The translations under genes were made by a program, and so were the position numbers. Shown here piece by piece: positions 1 to 10,978 of a stretch of DNA of 64,000 bases (position 1 is its first letter; each line of letters begins with the position of its first letter). Source of the DNA: Zingiber officinale (taxonomy: Eukaryota > Streptophyta > Magnoliopsida > Zingiberales > Zingiberaceae); the NCBI RefSeq assembly GCF_018446385.1, contig NC_056001.1:109594436-109658435 (forward strand). Reading direction: 5' to 3'. The notes beneath the pieces were generated by a model. That model did no database searches. It was not told the origin of the DNA and was given only the letters and a program-made list of their open reading frames with translations.

Positions 1-434
1 AGCGCGTTCTGGGCGTCGAGGTAGAGAATGAAGGGGTGCCGCAAAACGGCATTGGCGATGTCGGACTCAGATAACCCCATGTCGCGCAAAATTTTAAACT
101 TTGGAGCGAGACTGTTCTCCACATCCCCGCAGAGAAATCCTGGCCTCCAAGATATTATCTTTCTGAGATTAGCACCATCAAGGCCATGAGATCTGAAGAA
201 TCCAAGAACAGCATCGGGCTTCTCGGTGGACTGAAAGCAGGGGAGCGACTTTGAGACCTTGGAAGCGTCGTCGGCGGAGAACCCCCATGTATTCACGAGG
301 TACTCGACCATGAAATGGGGATCGGGAGAAGCGGTAGTGCCTGAGGAGGAGACGTATGTGCCGGTGGAGAAGAAGACGCAACGGAGTTGCGTCGACGGAG
401 GGAGCGCATGGCGGCGGACCAGGGAGTGAAGCAT
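1..434 (-). CDS. mTERF family protein, N-terminal part (runs off window)
   Basis: I translated this by hand from the ATG at 434-432 down to base 1. The frame stays open for 144 codons and continues beyond the window, so only the N-terminal part is present. The protein starts MLHSLVRRHALPPSTQL, then a Ser/Thr-rich stretch, which looks like an organelle transit peptide. It continues into mTERF helical repeats (FSADDASKVSKSL, KPDAVLGFFRSHGLDGAN, LAPKFKILRDMGLSESD). It aligns without gaps to the three complete mTERF genes in the window, which supports the start. mTERF proteins bind organelle DNA or RNA and affect transcription or RNA processing; the target cannot be read here. A Mutator-type element lies 153 bp upstream of the ATG and may have altered its promoter. 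Confidence 0.9.
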   Translation of the reverse strand, partial: MLHSLVRRHALPPSTQLRCVFFSTGTYVSSSGTTASPDPHFMVEYLVNTWGFSADDASKVSKSLPCFQSTEKPDAVLGFFRSHGLDGANLRKIISWRPGFLCGDVENSLAPKFKILRDMGLSESDIANAVLRHPFILYLDAQNA

Positions 435-469
435 CGCGTCGGCGCGTCAAGCGACAACCGTAGGGACGA

Positions 470-500
470 CTTAAATAGATCCCGTAAAACCCTACTTGCA
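470..500 (-). promoter_or_regulatory. conserved proximal upstream block with telo-box-like AAACCCTA
   Basis: The block just upstream of the mTERF ATG is shared with the other three mTERF genes: a GACTTAAATAGATCCCGTAA-type core followed by AAACCCTA at 487-494. The second gene has AAACCCTA at 33400-33407, and the tandem pair has the one-mismatch form AAGCCCTAA. AAACCCTA is the plant telo-box, common in promoters of translation and organelle-biogenesis genes. Function here is inferred from position and conservation only. Confidence 0.45.
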
Positions 501-587
501 TCACCTTTATTGGAGCATCTGCATTTTACAAAGGCGTAGGGGTAGAATATGTAATTTATCAAAAAGAAGTATCGTAGTTCTCTTTGT

Positions 588-596
588 ATCAAAAGG
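588..596. repeat. 9-bp target site duplication, left copy (ATCAAAAGG)
   Basis: ATCAAAAGG at 588-596 is repeated exactly at 3827-3835, directly outside the inverted ends of the element between. Nine-base duplications are characteristic of Mutator-like elements. Confidence 0.9.
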
Positions 597-1044
597 GGGG
601 GGCGGATCTTCTGGACCCATTTTTCCTGATCCGCCCCTGGACCACACAACTTGTATAAAAGCTCCCTCACGTGATAAACACGTGCACGCGCCAACGCCAA
701 AAGCCCCAAAACCTCTCTGCCCTATCCTTTCTTGACGCCGCGAAAAAGCCCTACCTCCCTTCAGCTACCTCCAGCACCTCCGGAATCGCATCCCTCCTCC
801 CTCTCGCTGCCTCCCTCCCGTGGCCTCCAGCCGCCTCCTCCCTCCGACGTTGTGTCTCTCCAGCGACGCCAACCTTTCGCGGCCTCCCTCCAACATTGTC
901 GACCTCCAGCGCCCACGGCGACATCCCTCCCGCGGCCTCCCTCCAGAAGCTCCCCTCCAGCGGCCTCCAACATCGCGGCGACCTCCCTCCCGTGCCCTTC
1001 AGCTCCCTCACCTCCAGCCGCCTCCCTCCAGCAGCTCCCCTCCC
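597..1044 (+). repeat. Left long terminal inverted repeat of the Pack-MULE
   Basis: Inverse of 3378-3826, very similar throughout; small indels occur in the GC-rich inner part. The outer ~190 bp is unique-looking and includes CACGTG-type motifs. The inner part is a degenerate GC-rich minisatellite built on CCTCCCTCCCGYGGCCTCCAG-like units, which creates Pro/Ser-rich reading frames that I do not consider genes. Confidence 0.88.
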
Positions 1045-1411
1045 ACGACGACCTCCAGCGGCCTCCAGCTACCTCTCGACGTGAAAAAGTCCTAACTGAG
1101 ACCTATGAAAAATCATTATGTGAGAGGTTTTGTTTCTTTTTTTTGTGAATAATCAAAGCTCTGGAGAGGAGCACGGAAGCCTGAATAGTTTTTCCGATGA
1201 GTACGAACAGAATATTCAAAATGAACCTGTTCATTGTATTATTAGCTTTTTGACACTGTTTTCTTCCACTGATCACATGCTGTAACACCAGCAAACGTCT
1301 ATTTTCCAGCCATGCTTGATTCTCGTCTATCCATTTGACCTTTTTTTACATGATGCAGGACGAGTTTGCTCCACAAATGGAGGATTCAATGGATTACGAT
1401 AAGAAACAAGC

Positions 1412-1455
1412 AGTTGAAAGTTGAAAGTTGAAAGTTGAAAGCTGAAAGCTGAAAG
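1412..1455 (+). repeat. Short heptamer tandem repeat (TTGAAAG/CTGAAAG)
   Basis: About six head-to-tail copies of TTGAAAG, the last ones drifting to CTGAAAG, inside the Pack-MULE. Simple repeat with no evident function. Confidence 0.8.
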
Positions 1456-2192
1456 CATTGAATGTGAATACTCTCCAGTTACTACAACAGACGACTAATT
1501 TTCTCGATATATTTGTCACTGATGTAAAGTTTGCCCTGTGTAAGATAAGTTATATTAACCTCACTAAAATGTATTTGAAACATATTTGCAGTCAAAATTT
1601 TACAATATAGACAAACTTTATTTTTTAATTGTTGATAGAAAGTGTTGAAATGAGCTAAAACGCTTTGTTGCGGGAAAATGTAAAGTTTCTGGCGCAAGAG
1701 TTTCTGTTTAAGATGAAATATTAAAAGAGAGAGTTAGCATATACAGTTTGTTCTAAGTGTTACTTTAGAATAATTAAAATATTTAAAAAAATTATACTCA
1801 ATTTGAATAACTATTTTATAAAAATAGGACAAATTGTAAAAATATCAGAGAGTCTTGTAATACAAAACATTCTAGGGATGTTCAAGTGATTGAGAAAAAA
1901 AATAAAGAAATATTTTCACTCCGGTCGTTTTTCTTCTTTTCTTGCAAATCCTCTCACAGATCCCATGCAAAATCCTTGACAAAAGGAAAGAGGATACAGT
2001 GCAATAAGCAAATAACATTCTCTGCAAGCTTACTTGAGAAACTACTGACAAAATGCTCATTCAAAACGATTCTTAAAGTCTGATAAACTCATTAGAGAAA
2101 AGATAAATTCTTTCTCAGTCTCTAAACCTTCTATAACGACATCACCTCATATACAATTTTAAAATAAACTGTCAATCACACTTATGATTTTC

Positions 2193-2983
2193 TTAAGTAG
2201 TTTTGAAGGCATCACCCAGATTAAAATTTATGCTGTTTCTCATGGTCCTCCTTCCAAGACCTCCATTTCCAACTCCATTGCCTTTTCTCATCATTGCTGA
2301 GAATTCATTGTAATCTATTTGGTCATCCTACAAAGCAACATGTGTAAATTTTAATGACGTTCTACTGATACTATATGACAGATCAACCACAATTTAAGAA
2401 GCCAAATTTTAGCGAACTGAATTACTATAAAGAATATTTGCATCCAAGGGCAAAACGAAACAAAGATTGTAAAAGACTCACATTATCTTGATCAACTTCT
2501 TTGATCATCTCATCAAGGTGAACATCATCAAGACCAAATTCTTAGCATGCTTGTGAAAGTTCATCGAGAGTTATGTAACCACTTCCATCTTTGTCAAAAT
2601 ATGAGAATGCTGCCATTAGATTCTCGTCTCTCTCCAGCTTATTCATGTGAACTGTTGCTGCAAAAAATTCACCGTAGTCTATTGTGCCATTTTTATCAGT
2701 ATCAGCCTACAATTTCCAGATGATCAAGCAAATTAAAATTAGATTTTTTTTTTTCAAAAATTGATGCAGTGTTCCTTGGAGAAATAGAACGGTACAACAG
2801 CATTGACCAATCTTACCGCATCCATAAGTGCCTGTATCTCCGATTCCATAAGTTCCGATCCCACTCTTCTTAAGCCTTCTTTCAGTTCATCAAAGATTAT
2901 GGTTCCACTGTTATCTGTATCAATCATTTTGAACAACTCTTTAAGACCAACAATCTCTTCTTCGGGGAGGCTTTCTGCAATAA
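2193..2983 (-). pseudogene. Captured C-terminal fragment of a calcium-dependent protein kinase (EF-hands)
   Basis: Three exons are readable on the minus strand with consensus splice sites: 2983-2817 ([20 protein letters not shown], first EF-hand with DTDNSGTI), 2706-2482 ([14 protein letters not shown], then [13 protein letters not shown], then EFGLDDVHLDEMIKEVDQDN) and 2327-2193 (DQIDYNEFSAMMRKG and the CDPK tail GRRTMRNSINFNLGDAF, then a stop). Together they cover four EF-hand loops, the calcium-sensing half of a CDPK. The kinase domain and the autoinhibitory junction are absent. A stop codon stands in exon 2 where the family has Glu (SQAC-stop-EFG), so no full EF-hand domain can be made. 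It sits wholly inside the Pack-MULE, which explains why it is a fragment. The introns show the capture came from genomic DNA rather than mRNA. Confidence 0.88.
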
Positions 2984-3377
2984 CTTGAAAAATGAAGAAA
3001 TGCATAGTTGAGGAAACATACAATTTTTAGAAACACAGATTTGTAGACATTCTCAACCATGGTTGCATGTTCTCGCCCTAAAACATTCAATCTTAATTAT
3101 CTAGACTAGGTACTTCCTTGGCACATTGGATGCACTTACACGTACACCCATCTGGCAAGGTATGAGACACTAAGACAATTCAACTTCCACCATAAGAGGT
3201 TGTGTACAAAATTGAGTTTTAAACAGGTAGTGTGACGATAAAAATGAAAATGAAGTGACACTGCAGTTGCACAGTTCAGGCTTAATGCAAATCACCACAA
3301 TCTTCCACGACAATTACTGTTATAACACGTGCCTGCAGATCACAATTGGTGGAACCCAACTGAGCAATGCATTTCGC

Positions 3378-3826
3378 GGGAGGGGAGCTGCTGGAGGGAG
3401 GCAGCTGGAGGTGAGGGAAGTCGCTGGAGGCCACGGGAGGGAGGTCGCCGCGATGTTGGAGGCCGCTGGAGGGGAGCTTCTGGAGGGAGGCCGAGGGAGG
3501 GATGTCACCGTGGGCGCTGGAGGTCGGCAATGTTGGAGGGAGGCCGCGGAAGGTTGGCGTTGCTGGAGAGACACAACGTCGGAGGGAGGAGGCGGCTGGA
3601 GGCCACGGGAGGGAGGAGGGATGCGACGCCGGAGGTGCCGCAGGCGACGATGGAGGTAGCTGAAGGGAGGTAGGACTTTTTCGCGGCGTCAAGAGAGGAT
3701 AGGGCAGAGAGGTTTTGGGGCTTTTGGCGTTGGCACGTGCACGTGTTTACCACATGAGGGAGCTTTTATACAAGTTGTGTGGTCCAGGGGTGGACCAGGA
3801 AAAATGGGTCCAGAAGATCCGCCCCC
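3378..3826 (-). repeat. Right long terminal inverted repeat of the Pack-MULE
   Basis: Inverted copy of 597-1044; it ends GATCCGCCCCC at the right target duplication. The same GC-rich minisatellite appears on the opposite strand. Confidence 0.88.
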
Positions 3827-3835
3827 ATCAAAAGG
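3827..3835. repeat. 9-bp target site duplication, right copy (ATCAAAAGG)
   Basis: Exact match to 588-596. Confidence 0.9.
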
Positions 3836-4380
3836 TGCATTAAAAAATTATAATTTCTCTGTTAACTCTTCCGCCATCCACTGTTTCTAATTCATCATTT
3901 TTAAGTATCCAAATCACCTTTTTTAATTATAAATCAAATTTGTAATTTGGATGCACATGTTCTTACCTTTTCTCTTTCTCCATTTCTCTTCCTGATCTTA
4001 TATACACGAAATGATTATAAACTCCACTTATCATACATCCTCGTGATGATCGACGGGATTGCACGAGACGAGTTCAAAAGACAACAACGATTAACATCCT
4101 CGGCGTTGAATGACAAACTTCTAACAAAAGTGAAATTAGTAGAAAAAGACAGATAAAGATTTACCAATATATGTATAAATTTATTACTATAAAATATGTT
4201 AGTATTGTTTAAAAAAAAATTCACTTTTGTAGCAAAGGGTAATGAAAAAATTGTGTTTATGATGTTATTGGATGTGTAGAGAATAAATATTGAACAACAC
4301 CTGTAATATGATGTACTTCATCACTTAATTGGTTTGCAAGGTGCTCCAATGTGATGCTAGATTTCAACTAGACGTTGTTC
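3836..4380. other. AT-rich intergenic stretch, nothing recognised
   Basis: This resumes the DNA interrupted by the Pack-MULE. Short unrelated reading frames only. Confidence 0.6.
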
Positions 4381-4960
4381 ATACAAGTTAGGTTGATATG
4401 GTATGTATCAGTACATTGGGCCTGATATGCGATTATATTAGGTCCACTTCCTTCGTTGATAAAAATTTTAGTTTGATACCATATCTATCTTCTCATCGCT
4501 CAACCCGTCGTAGTTATCTGGATTTTGCATAAATCCAATTAACCTAAGTCCATCAGTAGGTTTTGACCAAAATCCACTAATCAACCTAAACATGTTTGAT
4601 TACACTCATTTAACATGTTGTGAGTTTTTGGTGTTACAAGGAGTTAAATTGTGTTATCCATTGCTTATTTAGGGCTCTCAGTCGTTGTCCAATGTTACGA
4701 GAAGTTTATGCTTTAATGCGGGTCTGATATCATCCTATATCAGGCCTAAGTTGGGCCTAATATCATCCCATATCAGGCCCAACATGGGCATGATATGGAA
4801 TGTTATTAGGCCCAACGTGATCTTTAGTTAAAACTTAGATTTTATAGCATATATACCTTTTCCTTGCTCAAACCTTCTTAGTGGTTGAAAATATGTAAAA
4901 TTACAAAACCCTAGGTCTATCAGTCGGATTCTGTCACCACCACTGATAAATTATGAAAAA
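4380..4960 (+). repeat. Left repeat block with GGCCCAACGTGGGCC-type palindromes
   Basis: About one and a half units of the same repeat that is tandem at 7631-10100: an ACCATAT..TCTCATCGCTCAACC-like lead, a hairpin around a CCATCAGTAGG core, and a run of alternating ATATCAGGCC and GGGCCTAATAT motifs at 4725-4825. Confidence 0.6.
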
Positions 4961-5049
4961 TCTAATGTGCACCATATCTAACGTTACGTGGTCTTTGCTA
5001 AATTAATATATAACTTTACTAAATTAGTTTTTAAATTTTTTATCAAGAC

Positions 5050-7215
5050 GATCATATTACTGAAGAAATTCTCTCTGAGATATGGAATACGTTTGATGAA
5101 AATTCTTGCAAGGGACATGGAGTTAATATAGGAAAATTATCCAAAATAAATATTCTATCATCTTCTGAGTATAGTGGTGTGCAGAACACAAATAAAAATA
5201 CAAGCAGCATTTTAACATTTGATTTAAATGAAGAAACAAGTCTTCTAGAAGATGAGATTTTTAAATCCTTGTATAACACTTGTTGATTACTTTGAGCCTA
5301 CTTGGAGTGAGGAGTTAGAGCATTATACCCGAATTGGAGAGGAATTACAATGCAATATAGATGTACAAGAATTTTTAACTAATGATATGTAGATTGAACA
5401 ATTTGAAATTTCTCTAGAGTAGTACAGTGACTTAGAGGAGGAGTTCCCAATAGCTGATGATTCATATATTCTAAATTCTCGATTACTCCAAAGGTCACTT
5501 GAAGAGGCAACAGATGAGCATGAATTTTGTGTTGGATAGATTTTTCCGTCTCGACAAGAGTTTAAGAATGCACTCGTTAAATATGTCATGGTTAAACATA
5601 TGAAATATAATCCAGTTGACACCTGAAAAAATAAAGTAAAAGCTGTCTATTTCAATCAACTATGTACATAGAGAGTAGTTGCCCGGGGATATAGAGTTCA
5701 CTGTTACGAAATATGTAAAGGAACACTAATGTGACACTATTAGGGAAAGTATTGATCACCAAGCATGCTCTTCCTCCTTTGTAGCATCTTTTATTGAAGA
5801 GCAATTTCTTTCTAATGAACAGTACAAACCAAGTATGATTATATCAGATATAAAAGTTAAGTTTGGAGTGACCATATTATACAGAAAAACATACATAGCT
5901 CGGGAGAAAGCGATAAGAAAGTTGTTGGAGATTATGACCAAGCATATAGAGATCTTCCACTATATCTGCGTAAGTTAAGAGTCAGAGATCCTGAAACATA
6001 TATGGCGTTACACAGGAATGGGGATAATCAGTTCAAACGTTGTTTTTGGAGTTTTGGAGCTTGTAGAAGAGTATTCAGGTCTTATCTACGCAAATTGATT
6101 GGAATTGATGTCACACATCTAAGAGGGAAGTATCCGAGAGTGTTGTTGATGGCTACAACAATTGATGCTAATGACAATGTCCTCCCAGTAGCCTTTGGCA
6201 TCGCTGGAGTTAAATGTGGGTCTGCGTGGGAGTAATTTTTGGATTATACAAAGAGATTCTTTATTGTTGATGCATAGTCAATGAGTATAGTATCAGATAG
6301 ACATCATTGCATTATATCAGCAGTAAGGAAAGTCTACTCGACCGCCATCATGCTTTCTATTGGCACCACATGTCTTGCAATATGGTAATAGATACTGCAG
6401 TAGGTCAGCTTTAGGCTTGTTTTGGGCCGCAACACGAACAACCACAACACTACAATATGATCTCATAATGTAATCCATGTTTGAAAAACATCCAGATGCC
6501 CATAAGTGGCTTCAGGACATTGACCCTAAAAGATGGGCTAATGCACACTTTAGTGGGAGAATGTACTCAATGCTAACCATCAATTGTGTAGAGAGTTTAA
6601 ATACTTTGTTCAAACATACATGTGAACTTCCCATAAATATGTTAATCGATAATACCAGAAGAAAGATAGCTCAATGGTTCTTTAACCATAGGGAGGAAGC
6701 CTCAAAATGGTATGTTGCTTTGACACCTCATACTACCAAAGAAATGGATTCAAGGAGAGAGGAAGTTAGACGATATAAAGTCCACCCCTGCTCTCAATAT
6801 AAAATGTAAGTAGAGACATATGGTGCTTCATTCATTGTTAATTTGGAAAGAAAATATTATAACCATGGGGTGTTTCAAATATCCGGACTACCTTGCTCAC
6901 ATGCTATTGCTGTCATCATTCACCGGAACATGGATACCCTCCCATATTATGAGCATTATTTTCATTTACAGAATTAGACTGCGACATACATGGATCGTAT
7001 TTACCCCTGCTAGAGAAAGGAATTTTGGCCTAGTGGCCTAAAAAATATTATAGTTCTATGTCCCCGTAGCCTTGTGCAGCTGGGCAGGCGAAAGAAGGCA
7101 CGGATCGAGTCAAAACATAATGGGAAAGTAAAAATTAAATGGAGTCGGTGCAAACAACTAGGCCATAATCGTAGGACCGGTAGAATGCCACCGGCCCCTG
7201 GTTCTTGACTTACTT
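5050..7215 (+). pseudogene. Mutator-like (MuDR/MULE) transposase, decayed
   Basis: Pieces of a MuDR-type transposase lie in order on the plus strand. First is the N-terminal MuDR DNA-binding region (PSRQEFKNALVKYVMVKHMK, about 5550-5700). The MULE catalytic domain follows (IGIDVTHLRGKYPRVLLMAT, about 6104-6220, then VSDRHHCII near 6290, which supplies the two Asp positions). A C-terminal domain (HPDAHKWLQDIDPKRWANAH, 6477-6808) leads to a SWIM-type zinc-binding part (GVFQISGLPCSHAIAVI, about 6860-6920). A zinc-knuckle-like tail (RCKQLGHNRRT, about 7150-7190) ends it. Several stops and frame changes lie between these pieces: the acidic N-terminal part holds at least three in-frame stops, and frame changes occur near 5935 and 6330. 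It cannot make an active enzyme. Confidence 0.85.
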
Positions 7216-7219
7216 GTAT

Positions 7220-7630
7220 ATGTATACATGAATATGATGCTTGATTTATATATTTTGTAAGCAAGAGGAGTGAATCCATATATTTTGCATGTAGTACATT
7301 CATAGTGATATAAGAAAAATAGTTGTGCAAAGTCATGTTACTGTTATATTTGTGTTTATAGAATTTATTTTTTAGTATAGTTTTATCTATGATATGAGAA
7401 GTGTAAACCAATCCCAACAAGACAGAACTAATACTTCACATCATATCTCCAATTTGTAAATAAAAAATGTGCTAACAGTTGTGAAGTTTCAGAAATATAA
7501 TAGACTCAGTCCAACAGTACATTTCAATTCTATAGGATGAGATTGGAAATTTAAAAGTCTTGTAAATTTATTTTCAACTCTAACTAAGTCAGGGCTTAAA
7601 CCAAATGATTCATGTTGTTATTTTCAAAAG
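7220..7630. other. AT-rich spacer after the transposase, nothing recognised
   Basis: No domain or repeat recognised apart from a lead-in to the first tandem unit. Confidence 0.5.
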
Positions 7631-10100
7631 GCTATAGGTCGAGCACTTGATATGAAGTAATTTAAATGTGTGATTGGAAATTTTTAATTATATTGGAATT
7701 TAGCTTAAATATCTTACTAATTGTTGACAATTAAAATAAATTGGTGGTAAGGTAGGTGTTTTTCCTGTAAATTAAAATTCGACAGGTTGTGTATTGTTGT
7801 TCATTGAATGGAAATCCATAAGTTTCACATGTTTCATGCGAACTGGCACAGAGCAAGAACTGCATTTGTATTGGTTAGAACCAAGATTTGACACCATATA
7901 TAGATTTTCCTCTCTCAAACCTCCCTAGGGAATGGAAATTTAAAGAAATTCAAGTGTTGTAGGCCCATCAGTGGGCTTTGGTTAAAACCCACTGATGGAC
8001 CTAGACTTCTCCAATTGAACTCATTTAAAGTCTTGTGAGCTTGTGGTGTTGTGAGGACTCCAATGATGCTATATATTACTTATTTAAAGCTTTCTATAGG
8101 TGATCGAGCATTTCTAGAATGTTTAGCCTTGAAGTTGGGTCTGATATGAGATGATATTAGGGTCAGGTTGGGTCTGGTATAAGATATATCAGGACCAAAT
8201 TAGGCCTGATAATGCATCATATCATGCCCAACGTGGGCTTGATTGCTTTACACCTCGGTCAGTTTGTTCAACCGATCACAATCTAAGTTGATGATACCGA
8301 TATCTAAAACCTGAGGCTATATCTCTGTTCTATAAACTAAAAACTTGCTACGTATTATGATTCGTGAATTAGTTTAGAAATTCAAATAGGCTATAGGTCG
8401 AGCACTTGATGTGAAGTAATTTAAACATGTGATTGAAAATTTCTAATTCTATTGGAATTTAGCTTAAATATCTTACTAATTGTTGATAGTTAAAATAAAT
8501 TGGTGGTAAGGTAGGTGTTTTCCCCGTAAATTAAAATTCGATAGGGTGTGTGTTGTTGTTCATTGAATGAAAATTCATAAGTTTCACATGTTTCATGCCA
8601 ACTGGCACGGAGCAAGAACTTCATTTGTATTGGTTAGAACCAAGATTTGTCACCATATATAGATTCTCCCCTCTCAAGCCTTCCTAGGGAATGAGAATTT
8701 AAAGAAATATAAGTGTTGTAGCCCCATCAATGGGTTTCAGTCAAAACCCATTGATGGACCTAGGCTTCTCTGATTGAATTTAAAGTCTCGTGAGTTTGTA
8801 GTGTTGTGAGGAGTAGAACGGTGCTATATATTACTGATTTAAAGCTCTCTATATGTGATCGAGCTTTTCGAGAATGTTTAGCCTTGACGTTGGACCTAAT
8901 ATGGGAGCATATCAGTCCCAAGTTGGGCCTAATATAAGATATATCAGGCCCATGCTGATACCTTATCAGGCCCAACGTGGGCCTGATTACTTTGCACATC
9001 GACCAGTTTATTCAACCGATCACAACCCAAGTTGATGATCCCGATATCTAAAACCTGAGGCTATATCTCTGTTCTATAAACTAAAAACTTGCTACGTATT
9101 ATGATTCGTGAATTAGTTTAGAAATTCAAATAGGCTATAGGTCGAGCACTTGATGTGAAGTAATTTAAACATATGATTGAAAATTTCTAATTCTATTGGA
9201 ATTTAGCTTAAATATCTTACTAATTGTTGATAGTTAAAATAAATTGGTGGTAAGGTAGGTGTTTTCCCCGTAAATTAAAATTCGATAGGGTGTGTGTTGT
9301 TGTTCATTGAATGAAAATCCAAAAGTTTCACATGTTCCGTGCTAACTGGCACGGAGCAATAACTTCATTTGTATTGGTTAGAACCAAGATTTGACACCAT
9401 ATATAGATTCTCCCCTCTTAAGCCTTCCTAGGGAATGGGAATTTAAAGAAATATAAGTGTCGTAGCCCCATCAGTGGGTTTCAGTCAAGACCCACTAATG
9501 GACCTAGACTTCTCTGATTGAACTCATTTAAAGTCTCGTGAGTTTGTGGTGTTGTGAGGATTGGAACTGTGCTATATATTACTGATTAAAACTCTCTATA
9601 GGTGATCAAGCATTTCAAGAATGTTCAGCCTTGACGTTGGGCCTAATATGGGATTATATCGGCCCAAGTTGGGCCTGATATAAGATATATCAGGCACACG
9701 TTGGGCCTGATAAGGTATCATATCATGCCCAACGTGGGCTTGATTACTTTGCACCTCGGTCGATTTGTTCAACCGATCACAATCCAAGTTGATGATCTCG
9801 ATATCTAAAACTTGAGGTTATATCTCCATTCTATAAACTAAAAACTTGCTATGTATTGTGATTCATGAATTAGTTTAGAAATTCAAATAGGCTATAGGTC
9901 GAGCACTTGATGTGAAGTAATTTAAACGTGTGATTGGAAATTTCTAATTCTATTAGAATTTAGTTTAAATATCTTACTAATTGTTGCCAATTAAAATAAA
10001 TTGGTGGTAAGGTAGGTGTTTTCCCTCTAAATTAAAAGTCGACAGGTGTGTGTTGTTGTTCATTGAATGGAAATTCATAAGTTTCACATGTTCCGTGACA
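7631..10100 (+). repeat. Tandem array, ~750 bp unit, about 3.3 copies
   Basis: The motif GCTATAGGTCGAGCACTTGA recurs at 7631, 8390, 9134 and 9891, giving unit lengths of 759, 744 and 757 bp. The last unit breaks off near 10100. Each unit carries the hairpin around CCCATCAATGGGTTT and a cluster of ATATCAGGCC / GGGCCTGATA palindromes. Units 2 and 3 look more alike than either is to unit 1. Confidence 0.88.
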
Positions 10101-10104
10101 ACTA

Positions 10105-10500
10105 GGAACTTAAAATATATCAAATGTTAAAATTTAAATTTTAAATAAAATATATATAAAAATAAATATATATTAATATTAAAATTTAATGTAAAGAAAA
10201 CAAAATATATTATATAGATTAAAAAAAACCATATAATGAACTTAAATATATCTATAAAATATAAAATACATTTTAATAATATATATATAAACTTTAATAT
10301 ATAGTATAAAGTAACTAGATTAAATATGAATATATATAATAATAATAATAAATATGAATAAATAAAAAATTCTCAAAATAATATAAAAATCAGAGCATAC
10401 AGATAAGATTTAAAAATAAGATTATTAGATATAATACATTAAAGAGATTAAATATAAAATAAAGAACTAAAAAGTTAACCAATTATAATAAATTATATTT
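10105..10500. other. Extremely AT-rich stretch
   Basis: Almost only A and T with runs of ATATAT and AATAAT. No ORF. It may be a matrix-attachment-like or simple low-complexity sequence. Confidence 0.7.
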
Positions 10501-10978
10501 CGATGTTGGGCTTGATATAGGGGGATATCAGGTAAATATTTGAATCACAGCACAATCTCCCACTCTCCTGATTCGGTCGCAGTCATCTTCTCGAAGGCAA
10601 TCTACATTGCTCCATTGGAGGCGTTCCTCTAGCATCACTGGGATCTGACCCCTGGTTTTGTATGTACCTCCGTTGCTTATTCAGTGGTAATATCTATAAT
10701 GATTTCATCTAGGATTTGTGTATTGATAAGGACAATGTTAGAATAAGAGCACACCTGTTATTATGAAATCTAAGAGTTTTTTTCTGTGTGATTGTTGATT
10801 TATTGTTGCTAAGTTCGACACAGCTACAAAAGGAGCGTCGACAAGTGGAAGTGTTGCTCGACCAAGTTATCCAAGTTATGTTAACAGAAGAAGAACTAAA
10901 AGAGTGAACTGAAAAAGTACCCTTTGCTATTTTAGGAAATTTATTTCTTCTGTTCAACCGTCTGTAGAACAAGAACAG

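Larger units (their letters stand above)
597..3826. mobile_element. Pack-MULE (non-autonomous Mutator-like element with captured CDPK exons)
   Basis: This 3230 bp element is flanked by a perfect 9-bp direct repeat (ATCAAAAGG). It begins GGGGGGCGGATCTTCTGG and ends with the inverse, and its inverted arms run about 448 bp. It encodes no transposase. On the minus strand it carries three exons and two introns of a calcium-dependent protein kinase C-terminus, so the capture was at DNA level. Long terminal inverted repeats, a 9-bp duplication and a host-gene fragment together define a Pack-MULE. The rest of the interior (1045-2190 and 2984-3377) is AT-rich with nothing I recognise beyond a short heptamer repeat. 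The near-identical arms and intact duplication suggest a fairly young insertion. Confidence 0.9.
4380..10540 (+). mobile_element. Degenerate Mutator-type element with satellite-like flanking repeats (limits uncertain)
   Basis: A decayed Mutator transposase (5050-7215) is flanked on both sides by one family of direct repeats. The repeats contain palindromes of the type ATATCAGGCCCAACGTGGGCCTGATAT broken into variants, and a second hairpin built on CCATCAATGGGTTT and its inverse. Copies occur at about 4380-4960, 7860-8270, 8600-9000, 9350-9750 and 10505-10535. I infer one element because the repeats appear only around this transposase, but I could not find its terminal inverted repeats or target duplication. 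The limits given are the outermost repeat copies. Confidence 0.5.

Noticed and set aside
671-1148. Pro/Ser-rich reading frames of 130-140 codons
   Set aside because: They arise from the GC-rich minisatellite in the Pack-MULE arm, are open in several frames and on both strands, and recur inverted in the right arm.
2193-2983. Functional CDPK gene
   Set aside because: No kinase domain, a stop within exon 2, and it lies wholly inside a transposon.
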